Assembly (NCBI GenBank): GCA_963715895.1
Contig: OY970284.1
Location: 5,084,001 to 5,148,000, forward strand
DNA: 64,000 nt
DNA from: JADGNZ01 sp963715895
GTDB taxonomy: Bacteria > Acidobacteriota > Thermoanaerobaculia > Gp7-AA8
Reading direction: 5' to 3'
In this document: positions 17,786 to 25,963 of the stretch, in pieces
Layout of the letters: each line of letters opens with the position of its first letter
Position numbering within the stretch: position 1 is the first letter of the stretch
Made by a program: the position numbers and the translations under genes
The notes under the pieces: model-generated
What the model was told of the DNA's origin: nothing
Databases searched by the model: none
The model's input: only the letters and a program-made list of their open reading frames with translations

Positions 17786-18091
17786 CGCCGCGCAGGCTAG
17801 CATCGCGGCGGTCTCGCAATCGCGTCCAAACGGTGACGTTTCCGAGACGTCGATTCGCGGCTCCGCGCCATGCTGCGCCAGGGACCAGAACGGACGCGCC
17901 GGTTGCAATCAGTTCGCGGGAGCGGGTGACCTGAAGGATAGTCCTTCCGCTCTTCAGGAGGGTTCGGAAGGCTTCGGGATGCCTTCAGCTAGAATATCTG
18001 CTGGAGAAGTCAGCCGGTGTTGTCAGAATGGCCGTAACTGGTGAAACCGGCGTGGCGGCTTCAATCTGGCAAGAGGTTGTGGAGAACGTAC

Positions 18092-18550
18092 ATGGAAAAC
18101 TTACAGCAACCCAAGTCTTTAGAAGAGCTCAAGAAACTCAGGAAGCCGGTTCGCAACGTTAACCGCGAGTTCCGCCCACGTCTGAGCGGTCTTGAAAGAC
18201 TGGCCGTGTGGATCACCGACCACGTTGGTACCATGGGTTTCTTTTTGATTATCTTTGGCTGGACTGTCGTCTGGTTGTCCTGGAATATGTTTGCTCCACA
18301 GAAGCTGCGCTTTGATCCTTATCCGGCATTTGTTCTGTGGTTGTTCCTTTCAAACATGATCCAGATCTTCCTCATGCCGCTGATTATGATCGGTCAAAAC
18401 CTGCAGGCCAGGCATGCCGAAGCGAGAGCAGAAGCGGACTTTGAGGTGAACACGAAAGCAGAGCGGGAAATAGAAACGATCCTTATACATCTGGAGAATC
18501 AAAACAATGTCATGCTGAAGATCTTGACGAAACTCGGGGCTGACCACTAA
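18092..18550 (+). CDS. DUF1003 family membrane protein
   Basis: I chose ATG 18092 because a GGAG ribosome site lies at 18080-18083; the product has 152 residues. It shows the DUF1003 pattern: a basic N-terminal stretch, two transmembrane helices (about 50-70, GFFLIIFGWTVVWLSWNMF; about 80-105, FVLWLFLSNMIQIFLMPLI), the motif RHAEARAEADFEVN and a C-terminal helix that may be a coiled coil. The family is predicted to sit in the inner membrane; its role is unknown. Base composition is clearly lower in GC (near 50 percent) than the neighbours, which suggests recent transfer. It converges on the 2OG oxygenase gene with a 9-base gap. Confidence 0.85.
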   Translation: MENLQQPKSLEELKKLRKPVRNVNREFRPRLSGLERLAVWITDHVGTMGFFLIIFGWTVVWLSWNMFAPQKLRFDPYPAFVLWLFLSNMIQIFLMPLIMIGQNLQARHAEARAEADFEVNTKAEREIETILIHLENQNNVMLKILTKLGADH

Positions 18551-18559
18551 CCACCACGC

Positions 18560-19405
18560 TCAGCGCCGCGGCTCCTTGTTTGGATTGGCATGATGCGCGA
18601 GGGTGGAGAGCCGGTGCGCCGCACGTGTCAGGAGTTGATAGCAGCGAACACGCAGTTTGTTCATCCCGGTGTGCTTTCCGTGCTGCTGCCAGTAGATGTA
18701 GGGATCTCCGCTGAAGCGGACCGTGTCGTGACTGCTGTAATAGTAGAGGGCGAGCGAACGGCGCCAATGGCCGGCGGCGACGGGAGTGGAAAAGCCGTGC
18801 ACGGAGCGGTCGTCGGTCCGGAAGATCACGAACGTGCCCCACTTGGGGATCACCAGCCTGGCCGGCTGCTTCGCCCCTTTTTCCCAAAGCTCCAGGCAGC
18901 CGCCGAAACTCTCTTCCCATTCCGGGTTCAGGTAGAGCAGCACGTTGATGCGCCGGTAGAGTCGCAGCCGTTCGTAATAGTGGGCGTCCGTGTGGGGCAT
19001 GAGCACGCCCCCCGGCGCGCTGCAATGAAGTCCTCCCCCTTCATAGTAGGGATCGGGAATCAGCCCGGCGATCCCGCTCACCGACTCCAGAAATCGGAGA
19101 AACGGCGGAGCCGTAAGCTCATAGAGCATCGATGAGATCAGCGGCGGAAGGATGTCGGTGTCGCGGCAATACATCTTGCCGGATTGGTAAAAATCACGGC
19201 GCTTGTTCCAGTATGGCGAGTCAGGTGCGGGGTAGACGTCCGCCATCTGATCCGGTGTCAGATTGAGAAAGTTCTCGAAGACGAGGTGCGAGAAGGGTTG
19301 GGCCAGCGTGAATTCCGACGCCAGCCGCTCCACGAGCTCCGGAGAAAAGGCTCGATAGGCGAAGAACCCCTGCCGTTCGCTCGTGATCGTGACCGGTACT
19401 GTCAT
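18560..19405 (-). CDS. 2-oxoglutarate/Fe(II)-dependent oxygenase, prolyl 4-hydroxylase-like
   Basis: This 281-residue protein carries the double-stranded beta-helix iron site: His138 and Asp140 (MPHTDAHYY), His203 (SVHGFS) and an arginine 12-13 residues later (WRRSLALYYYS) for 2-oxoglutarate. Such enzymes hydroxylate protein side chains or small molecules. The gene lies 31 bases after the ABC permease gene and probably shares its transcript, so a role in tailoring the exported compound is possible but not shown by the sequence. Confidence 0.85.
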   Translation of the reverse strand: MTVPVTITSERQGFFAYRAFSPELVERLASEFTLAQPFSHLVFENFLNLTPDQMADVYPAPDSPYWNKRRDFYQSGKMYCRDTDILPPLISSMLYELTAPPFLRFLESVSGIAGLIPDPYYEGGGLHCSAPGGVLMPHTDAHYYERLRLYRRINVLLYLNPEWEESFGGCLELWEKGAKQPARLVIPKWGTFVIFRTDDRSVHGFSTPVAAGHWRRSLALYYYSSHDTVRFSGDPYIYWQQHGKHTGMNKLRVRCYQLLTRAAHRLSTLAHHANPNKEPRR

Positions 19406-19436
19406 TCCAACTCCCGATTCCTCCGCGTTCCGGAAT

Positions 19437-20206
19437 TCACGTCAGCGCCTTCCGCCGGAACTGGCGAAGGCCGAAGAGGAGAAGGCCCGTGTCGAAGGCC
19501 ACCAATACGGTCAGAATGACCACCTGGGGGAGATGTGGCGACTGTGGCACGAGGGCGCTGCGGAAGCCCTCGCTGGCGTAGACCAGCGGATTGATGAGCA
19601 CGACGCGCTTGAGGATGGGGAACTTGGCCAGTGCAGTCCATGGGTAATACGTGCAGCCGAAGAAGATCATCGGGGCCATGACCATGCTGAACATCAGCCC
19701 GACCTGCTGCTGGCCGACCGAGCAGCCGAGGACCAGGCCGAGCGTTGACGAGAGAGCGGCCACGAGCAGGGCCGTGAGGATGAAGAGTCCAATGTTGGCG
19801 CCGCTCATATTCGACGCCCCCCATCACCAGCCAGCCGAGGGGAATCACCACCAGACCGGAGACAAGGGCCTGGATCATTCCCGGCCACGATCTTCTCCAC
19901 GGCCAGCCATTCCAGATCCATGGGGGCCAGCAGACGGTCCTCGATCTCCTTGGTGAACTGGAGCTCGGCGATGAGCGGCATCGTCACCGCCCAGGTGCCG
20001 GTCATGATCATGCTCAGGGCGATGATGCCGGGAAGGAGCAGGGCCTTGTACTGCGCCGACATCAGGCCGCTGGAGGTCATCACCCTGCCGAAGATGAAGA
20101 CGAACATCATCGGCTGCAGCAGGGTCTGAAAAGCCAGTTGCACGGAGTTGCGCCGGGCCACGTGCGCGTCGCGCGCCAGCATGGCCAGAAAGGTGGTCAC
20201 GTTCAT
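19437..20206 (-). pseudogene. ABC-2 type transporter permease, two apparent frameshifts
   Basis: Three consecutive frames give pieces of one ABC-2 permease: MNVTTFLAMLARDAH to VEKIVAG (20206 to about 19885), MIQALVSGLVVIPLGWLVMG (about 19878-19815) and MSGANIGLFILTALLVAALS to the end (19808-19437). Removing one base near 19883 (GGGAATG) and one G from the six-G run near 19820 restores a normal protein of about 255 residues with six membrane segments. It overlaps the ATP-binding gene by ATGA at 20203-20206. Either the gene is broken, or the consensus has single-base errors; the homopolymer context and otherwise perfect conservation favour an error. Confidence 0.75.
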
Positions 20207-21189
20207 TCGCGCAGACTCCGTCCTGTGTGGTGCAGAAATAGGTTCTCGAGGCTGGGCTCGGAAATGTGCAGGTCGTGGATGGCCGCCCCCGAGGCAGCAG
20301 CGGCGGCGACGACGTCCGGGACGAGCGAGCCGCCGTGATCGGCATAGACGTCGAGCTGCCCTTCGCCCGGCTCGCGGACTTCGGACACTCCCGCCAGCCG
20401 CCGCACGGCGTCGGCCAGGCCGGCCGGCTTGCTGCCGACCTGCAGGCGCACCAGGTACCCGCCGGGAATGGACTGCTTCAGCTCCTCGGGCGTGCCGAGG
20501 GCGATGACCTTGCCGTGATCGACGATGGCCACGCGATGGCAGAGGGTGTCGGCCTCCTCCATGTTGTGCGTGGTCAGCAGGATGGTCTTGCCTCGGGCGT
20601 TGTACCCTCGGATCATCTCGCTGAGGAGGAGACGCGTCTGGGGATCGAGCCCCGCGCTCGGCTCGTCGAGAAAGAGAACGTCGGGGTCGTGCATCATGGC
20701 CCGGGCGATGGAGAGGCGTTGCATCATCCCGCCGGAGAAGCCGAGCGGCTTCTGATTGGCGCGGTCGGTGAGCTTGAACTGTTCGAGAAGCGCGTCGGCC
20801 CGTTTCTTCCGCTCCTCTGACGAAAGGCCGAAGTAGGCGCCGTGAAAGGTGAGGATCTCCCGCGCGGTGAGGGCGAAGTCGAGGTTGGGACGCTGCGGCA
20901 CGACGCCGATCAGCCGTTTGACGGCCTTGCCGTTCTTCCAGACGTCGAGGTCCCCGACCCAGGCCCGCCCCGCCGTCGGCTGGACCCGGGTGGTGACGAT
21001 GCCGACGGTGGTGGATTTGCCCGCGCCGTTCGGCCCGAGGAGTCCGAAGATCTCGCCCGGCTGGACCTCGAGCGTCAACCCGTCGAGAGCGACGACGTCG
21101 CCTCTCTGCTGCGCGGCCGGGTAGACCTTCCGCAACCCTTCCGTTCTGATTCCGATCGGCATGGCGGGGATTGTAAACGCAGAGCTCAT
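20203..21189 (-). CDS. ABC transporter ATP-binding protein, DrrA-like
   Basis: All nucleotide-binding motifs are intact in the 328 residues: Walker A GPNGAGKST (52-60), signature FSGGMMQRL (151-159), Walker B VLFLDEPSAGLD (171-182) and the switch histidine in LLTTHNMEEAD. The C-terminal about 80 residues match the extension typical of DrrA/CcmA-type exporters. With the permease next to it, it would drive export of a hydrophobic compound. ATG 21162 is an alternative start. It is the first gene of a presumed operon with permease and 2OG oxygenase. Confidence 0.93.
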   Translation of the reverse strand: MSSAFTIPAMPIGIRTEGLRKVYPAAQQRGDVVALDGLTLEVQPGEIFGLLGPNGAGKSTTVGIVTTRVQPTAGRAWVGDLDVWKNGKAVKRLIGVVPQRPNLDFALTAREILTFHGAYFGLSSEERKKRADALLEQFKLTDRANQKPLGFSGGMMQRLSIARAMMHDPDVLFLDEPSAGLDPQTRLLLSEMIRGYNARGKTILLTTHNMEEADTLCHRVAIVDHGKVIALGTPEELKQSIPGGYLVRLQVGSKPAGLADAVRRLAGVSEVREPGEGQLDVYADHGGSLVPDVVAAAAASGAAIHDLHISEPSLENLFLHHTGRSLRE

Positions 21190-21253
21190 TTCACGCGGAG
21201 ACGCGGAGGCGCGGAGGAGATGACGGGAAAGGTCTTTCTCCGCGCCTCAGCGT
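21188..21253. repeat. REP-like repeat (CTCCGCGTCTCCGCGTGA type)
   Basis: TTTCACGCGGAGACGCGGAG followed by GCGCGGAGGAG, then TTCTCCGCGCCTCAGCGTGA, forms an imperfect inverted repeat. Closely similar sequences are scattered between genes in many unrelated bacteria. It overlaps the start of the ABC ATPase gene by two bases and extends into its upstream region. Confidence 0.5.
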
Positions 21254-21327
21254 GAGTCCCTCGCTCGTCCTCACGGCCGCCGCTCCCCGATCCGCGCGAT
21301 CCCTCGGGCGCGTATATCCTTCCCGCC

Positions 21328-21672
21328 ATGACTGACCTCTTCCTCCACAACCCGCGCTGCAGCAAGAGCCGCGCTGCGTTGGCGCTCGTCCGCGAGGCCG
21401 GCGTCGAGCTACCGGTCCGCGAATATCTGCGCGACCCGCTGTCGGTCGATGAACTGCGCCGGATCGTGCGGTTGCTCGGCGTTCGCCCGATCGACATCGT
21501 GCGTCGCGGCGAACCGCAGTTCAAGTCGCTCGCCCTCGGCGACACCACCCCGGACGACGAGGTACTGCGCGCGATGGCCGAGCATCCAATCCTCATCGAG
21601 CGCCCGATCGTCGTCCGCGGCGGCCGGGCAGTGGTGGGACGGCCCCCGGAGAGGGTGCGGGAGATCCTGTAG
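21328..21672 (+). CDS. arsC: ArsC/Spx-superfamily glutaredoxin-like arsenate reductase
   Basis: The 114-residue length and the start MTDLFLHNPRCSKSR fit the ArsC (glutaredoxin-coupled) family. Cys11 in the CSKSR loop is the expected catalytic cysteine, and the typical IERPIVV segment (residues about 90-96) carries the arginine that helps bind arsenate. No ars operon partner (efflux pump or ArsR) is adjacent, so it could equally be a YfgD-like member without a proven arsenate role. A 21-bp tandem repeat array starts directly after its stop. Confidence 0.8.
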   Translation: MTDLFLHNPRCSKSRAALALVREAGVELPVREYLRDPLSVDELRRIVRLLGVRPIDIVRRGEPQFKSLALGDTTPDDEVLRAMAEHPILIERPIVVRGGRAVVGRPPERVREIL

Positions 21673-21678
21673 CGGGGA

Positions 21679-21944
21679 GGCCGTTAACGGACTCCCAGAG
21701 GTCGTTAACAGACTCCCAGAGGCCGTTAACAGACTCCCAGAGGTCGTTAACACACTCCCAGAGGCCGTTAACGGACTCCCAGAGGTCGTTAACAGACTCC
21801 CAGAGGCCGTTAACGGACTCCCAGAGGCCGTTAACAGACTCCCAGAGTCCGTTAACACACTCCCTGAGTCCGTTAACACACTCCCAGAGTCCGTTAACAC
21901 ACTCCCAGAGTCCGTTAACAGACTCCCGAAGGCCGTTAACGACC
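21679..21944. repeat. 21-bp tandem repeat, 13 copies with GTTAAC
   Basis: Thirteen units of 21 bp (type GGCCGTTAACAGACTCCCAG plus A) follow each other without gaps; GTTAAC recurs at exact 21-base steps from 21683 to 21935. Variation is concentrated at a few positions (GGCC/GGTC/GTCC before, GG/AG/AC after the GTTAAC). Three frames remain open and give heptads such as VNRLPEA (plus) and VNGLWES (minus). The plus frame runs into the next gene, but that gene has its own ribosome site, so I do not count the repeat as coding. Confidence 0.95.
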
Positions 21945-22027
21945 TCACACCCCTGCCCTTGGCACCCCTGATGCTGGTCTGGTGGGGCGGTGTCTGGAGT
22001 GACGTCACCCCTCAAGGAGGGCAGGCG

Positions 22028-22429
22028 ATGGAGACCATGGTCGAGAAGGCGGCAGAGCCGTTGGCGGCGGTGCGGAGCTACGCTCACGCCTTTGAAACGC
22101 TCGATCCGCAGACGGTTGCTCCGTATTACGACGAGCCGTGTCTCGTCATCTCATCGCAAGGCTCCGTGGCGTTGCCAACGCATGCCGAGGTGGAGCGGTT
22201 CTTCGAGCCTTTGATGGGAGATCTCCGGAATCAGGGCTACGCGGCGACGGAGCTTTCGCACATCGAGGAAACGCGCTTGAGTGACACGCTGGCGATGGTG
22301 ACGGGGCGAGGCATCTGGCGGAAGGGGGATGGCGCCGAGCTGCGCCGTTTCGGGGCCGTTTACATCCTTCGCAAGACGAACGATGCGTGGCGCATCGCCG
22401 TCGCCGCGTTTCACGATGGTCTTCGCTGA
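22028..22429 (+). CDS. SnoaL/DUF4440-like (NTF2 fold) protein
   Basis: The start ATG 22028 is set by a strong AAGGAGG site at 22014-22020. The 133-residue product has the order of helices and strands of NTF2-fold proteins: YAHAFETLDPQTVAPYYDEP, LVISSQGSV, HAEVERFFEPLMGDLR, MVTGRGIWRKGDG and WRIAVAAFHDGL. The family includes small binding proteins and enzymes (isomerases, hydrolases); no specific catalytic residues can be assigned. An alpha/beta hydrolase gene follows 39 bases later and is probably cotranscribed. Confidence 0.75.
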   Translation: METMVEKAAEPLAAVRSYAHAFETLDPQTVAPYYDEPCLVISSQGSVALPTHAEVERFFEPLMGDLRNQGYAATELSHIEETRLSDTLAMVTGRGIWRKGDGAELRRFGAVYILRKTNDAWRIAVAAFHDGLR

Positions 22430-22468
22430 GTAAGGCGGGCCATCATCCGCTCCGAGGAAGGAACAGCA

Positions 22469-23339
22469 ATGCCGCAAGCGACAACCAAAACGCCCGTCTC
22501 CTCCGGCTACGCCGAGGCGAACGGCATCAAGCTCTATCACGAGATCTACGGGGAGGGCGAACCGCTGGTCCTGCTGCACGGCGGCCTGATGACCATCGGC
22601 GAAATGTCCACGCTGCTCGATGCGCTCGCGAAGACCCACAAGGTGATCGCGGTCGAGCTGCAGGGGCACGGCCGCACGGCCGACACCGACCGTTCGCTCA
22701 CGATGGAGACGATGGGCGACGACATCGCCGCGCTGCTGGACCATCTCTCCATTCCCAAAGCCGACATCGCCGGCTTATCGCTCGGCGCCGCAGTCGGCCT
22801 GCGCACCGCCATCCAGCATCCGGAAAAGGTCCGCCGCCTGGTGGTCATCTCCAGCCCGTATGCAAAGAACGGCTGGTACCCGGAAGCGCAGACAGGCATG
22901 GGCGAGGTCAGCGCCGCCATGGCCGAAAATATGATGCAGACGCCGACCGGAAAACTCTCGCGAGCCTGGCCGGAGCCGCAGCGGTTCCCGCGGTTCCTCG
23001 ACAAGATGGGCAGGATGCTGGGCGCGTCCTATGACTGGTCCGCCGATGTGAAGAAACTCCCCATGCCGGTCCTGCTGGTCTATGCCGACAATGACTCCAT
23101 CTCGCAGAAGCACGTCGCGGAGTTCTTTGCCCTGCTCGGCGGCGGCGTGAAGGAGCCGGGATGGATGAACACCCAGCTCTCGAGAGCGCGCCTGGCCATC
23201 ATCCCCGGCTACAGCCACTACAACTTCATCACCTCGGTCGAGCTGGCCCCAGACCATCGAGAAATATCTCGCCGATCCGCTCACCAACCCGCCGTCCGGC
23301 GCAGCGGCCGCCTCGCGGGCAGGGGTGGCGACAGGATGA
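22469..23339 (+). CDS. alpha/beta hydrolase (apparent frameshift near the 3' end)
   Basis: The alpha/beta-hydrolase core is complete: oxyanion loop HGGL (37-40), nucleophile Ser104 in GLSLGA, acid Asp207 or Asp209 in YADNDS and His250 in GYSHYNF. As read, the frame continues to 23371 with an unlikely Arg/Pro-rich tail. After residue 260 the other frame gives QTIEKYLADPLTNPPSG and stops at 23339, a normal C-terminus for this family. One C too many in GGCCCCAG near 23247 would explain it. The substrate is unknown. The active-site part is intact even if the frameshift is real. Confidence 0.8.
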
Positions 23340-23406
23340 CCCGCCCGCCGCGCGCGGCATGGCCGCCGTAGGTTTCCACGGCCCACAGCTCGGTGCCGAT
23401 GTTCAC
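23326..23406 (-). pseudogene. remnant of a nitrilase-family gene
   Basis: In the minus frame, VNIGTELWAVETYGGHAARG and then GRVILSP matches the nitrilase at 25170-25943 (LNICTELWAVETYASYAARG, VQAVLSP) over about 27 residues. The catalytic Cys is replaced by Gly (NIGTE versus NICTE) and nothing else of the gene remains. DNA identity is also visible (GGCCCACAGCTCGGTG in both). It overlaps the end of the hydrolase gene on the other strand. It is a decayed fragment, likely from duplication or a former longer gene. Confidence 0.7.
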
Positions 23407-23500
23407 TTCGCCGGCGCACGTCGGAGGCGATGAAGACCCTCGGCCTGGGCGTAGTATCCTCGCGGTCTTGGCGTCCACGAGAACGCCGGAAAGGTGTCTC

Positions 23501-25081
23501 ATGAATCGTCAACACATCCAGAGGATCGTCGTCTGCGTGATCCTGATTGCCTCCCTCGGTGCGGCGGCTTCCGAGGCCTGGGCACAACTGTTTGTCGGCA
23601 ACGACCATGCGCCGGGTGCCGTGCAGCAGTACAGCCTTCCGATCAGCGCGAGCTCCACGCCAAACTTTTCCATAGCCTCGAACAGCGTCGTCGCGCTCGG
23701 GGTGGACGCAAAGGGGAATCTCGCCGTCGGCGCGTTGGGTGGCGCGATCACGTTCTTCACCGCGCCGTTATCCGGTTCGAGTACGCCATCCGCAACGTTC
23801 AACAACGGCGCGGCGGGGAACGTGGGCCAGATCGCATTCACGGCGGCGGGCGACTTTTTCACCACAGGGTTCACCAACAGCGTCAACCTGTTCACGCATC
23901 CGTTCAGCAACGCTACCGTGCCGTCGCTGTCGATCACGAACGCCAACATCAGCTCCGCCGGCGGCGTGGCCGTCGACGCCGCGCAGAACCTGTACATTTC
24001 CAACACGGGAGGATCTGGCGCGAACACGTTCGGCTACCTCCTCGTGTATGCGCCACCGTACACAGGCACGCCCATCATCACGGGGCCCGCGATCGGGGCG
24101 AACTACCGCAAGGTGGCCCTCAGCGGCACGCAGCTATTCGCCGCATCGGTCTCTGGTACGGGACGAGTCGATGTCTACACGCTCCCGATCACCGGGTCGG
24201 CTCTTCCCGCGTTCTCGATCACCAACGGCATGAATCTTCCGGAAACGGTTGCCGTCGACGTCGTGGGAAATCTTCACGTGGGGAACCTCGGCAGCTCGAC
24301 GGTCACCGTCTATTCGCCGCCGTTCTCGGCATCGAGCGCGCCGGCGATCACGCTGGTCCCCGGTCCGGCGCCTTTCTCGATCTTCAGTATCGCCATCGGG
24401 CCATCGCAGTCGGGGATTCTCCCGGCCGTGGCCTCGGCGAACGGATCGTTGGGCTCCTTCTTCCGAACCGGCGTGCAGCTTCAAAATCCAGGTTCCTCGA
24501 CGATCGCCGGCAGCATCGTCTTCCACACCGCCGGAGTTTCCGGCGTCACCTCCGATCCGTTCCTCTCGTACACGCTGAGTCCGGGCCAGACGCAAACCAT
24601 CGCCGACCTTCTTCCAGCGTTGGCGCGGTCCGGGCTCGGCAGCGCCGATGTCGTCAGCACGTCGGGCAGTCTGCCGACCGTGGTGGCGCGCGTCTTCAAT
24701 GACGCCGGAGACAAGGGAACCTCAGGCTTCACGGAAGATCTCATGAAGCCGCAAAACGCACTCAGCGCCGGAGATCAGTTCGTTCTCCTGGTACCGTCGG
24801 ATCTGGCTCGCTTCCGCTACAACATCGGCGTGCGCACGCTCGGCACTGGATCTTCGATTACGGTTACGCGGCGGAACAGCTCGGGAACGGTCGTGGGAAC
24901 GGTGAGCAAGACGTACGCGCCGACCTACTTCGAGCAGGTGGACGCGACGACGTTCCTCGGCACTGCGCCGTCGGCAAACGATAGTCTGACCGTCAGTGTG
25001 AATTCGGGAGCCCTGTTCATCTACGGCGCAACCACCGACAACACGACGCAGGACCCAAGCGTCCAACTCGGCAGGAAGTGA
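23501..25081 (+). CDS. exported NHL/propeller-like protein
   Basis: I chose ATG 23501 (526 residues) because a signal peptide follows (RIVVCVILIASLGAAASEAWA) and GGAAAGGTG precedes it. The first 300 residues carry repeats with YTLPITGSALPAFSITNGMN and VAVDVVGNLHVGN, resembling NHL/SMP-30-like propeller blades. The last 190 residues (SFFRTGVQLQNPGSSTIAGS, SYTLSPGQTQTIADLLPAL) form a beta domain found at the C-terminus of exported proteins in Acidobacteriota. It probably acts outside the cytoplasm; no enzymatic motif is seen. Confidence 0.8.
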   Translation: MNRQHIQRIVVCVILIASLGAAASEAWAQLFVGNDHAPGAVQQYSLPISASSTPNFSIASNSVVALGVDAKGNLAVGALGGAITFFTAPLSGSSTPSATFNNGAAGNVGQIAFTAAGDFFTTGFTNSVNLFTHPFSNATVPSLSITNANISSAGGVAVDAAQNLYISNTGGSGANTFGYLLVYAPPYTGTPIITGPAIGANYRKVALSGTQLFAASVSGTGRVDVYTLPITGSALPAFSITNGMNLPETVAVDVVGNLHVGNLGSSTVTVYSPPFSASSAPAITLVPGPAPFSIFSIAIGPSQSGILPAVASANGSLGSFFRTGVQLQNPGSSTIAGSIVFHTAGVSGVTSDPFLSYTLSPGQTQTIADLLPALARSGLGSADVVSTSGSLPTVVARVFNDAGDKGTSGFTEDLMKPQNALSAGDQFVLLVPSDLARFRYNIGVRTLGTGSSITVTRRNSSGTVVGTVSKTYAPTYFEQVDATTFLGTAPSANDSLTVSVNSGALFIYGATTDNTTQDPSVQLGRK

Positions 25082-25085
25082 GAGA

Positions 25086-25119
25086 GGGATGGTGCCGCGC
25101 GATTGCGCCGCACCATCCC
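25086..25119 (+). terminator. hairpin after the exported NHL-like gene
   Basis: GGGATGGTGC (25086-25095) pairs with GCACCATCCC (25110-25119); after one C-C mismatch four more inner pairs follow, with loop GATT. It starts 5 bases after the stop codon. The following GTCATTTA is only a weak T-tract, so this may be a factor-assisted or bidirectional terminator. Confidence 0.5.
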
Positions 25120-25169
25120 GTCATTTACGGTGAACGTCCGCGTGGCGAATCGATCCGTCCGACTCGCCA

Positions 25170-25943
25170 TCACTGCCGTCCGGCGCGGAGCACGTAGCAT
25201 GGATAGTCGGCCTGCGCTGCCGCCGCCGCGGAGAGGTCGATGTTCACCGTCGCGAAGGGGGCGTCGGGGTTCGTCAGGGCCAGGATGTGTCCGGAGGGGT
25301 CGATGATCCATGCGACGCCGCCACAGGCACCGGTCGGTTCCACCCGGTTGGACGACAGGCTGAAGGCACCCGAGCGCACCGCCGCCACCACGCCGGCCGA
25401 CAGCCACTTGGCCGTCGTGGCGGCTGCCGTGGCGCGCGGGGAGAGGACGGCCTGAACGCCGCGCGCGGCATAGGAGGCGTAGGTCTCAACGGCCCACAGC
25501 TCGGTGCAGATGTTGAGGCCGAACGACAAGGCGCCGGCGTGATATTCGATGAAGTCGGGATCGCCGCGGTCAAACCAGCGCGCTTCCCAGGTGCCCGGTT
25601 CATCCGGCAGGTAGAACTTGCTGCGCAGCGGCACCGGGTTCCCGGAGGCTGACCAGAGGAACCCCTGGTTGAATGGCCGGCCGTCGATGGTGGCGGGAAG
25701 GGTCCCCACGACATGCGCGACGCCCAGCTCAGGTAGGCGATGGCGCCAGACCTCGCTGAGTTCCTGCGCGGCCGCCCAGCGGGAAGCGTCGAAGAGCTGG
25801 TCCTCCCAGAGCGGATCGACCATCGCCAGCTCCGGCAGCAGCACCAGCTCGGAGGAGTGTTGCGCCGTGTGTTCGCACAGCGCCGCCCAGGCGGCGGACA
25901 GCGCTTCGGGTTCATGAGGAAGCTCACAGACAGTTACGCGCAT
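25170..25943 (-). CDS. carbon-nitrogen hydrolase (nitrilase superfamily)
   Basis: The 257-residue enzyme shows the nitrilase triad: Glu38 (LLPELAM), Lys109 (RSKFYLPDE) and Cys146 (NICTELW). Such enzymes hydrolyse nitriles, amides or carbamoyl compounds; the precise substrate is not evident. ATG 25943 has a GGAG site 6 bases upstream and gives the usual N-terminal strand MRVTVCELP; the frame extends to 26039 without support. It lies 20 bases after the M13 peptidase gene and is probably cotranscribed. Confidence 0.88.
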   Translation of the reverse strand: MRVTVCELPHEPEALSAAWAALCEHTAQHSSELVLLPELAMVDPLWEDQLFDASRWAAAQELSEVWRHRLPELGVAHVVGTLPATIDGRPFNQGFLWSASGNPVPLRSKFYLPDEPGTWEARWFDRGDPDFIEYHAGALSFGLNICTELWAVETYASYAARGVQAVLSPRATAAATTAKWLSAGVVAAVRSGAFSLSSNRVEPTGACGGVAWIIDPSGHILALTNPDAPFATVNIDLSAAAAAQADYPCYVLRAGRQ

Positions 25944-25963
25944 AATCGCTCCAGGACTCGCCG

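Noticed and set aside
21679..21944. N-terminal extension of the NTF2-like protein
   Set aside because: The frame is open into the array, but a strong AAGGAGG site marks ATG 22028 as start.
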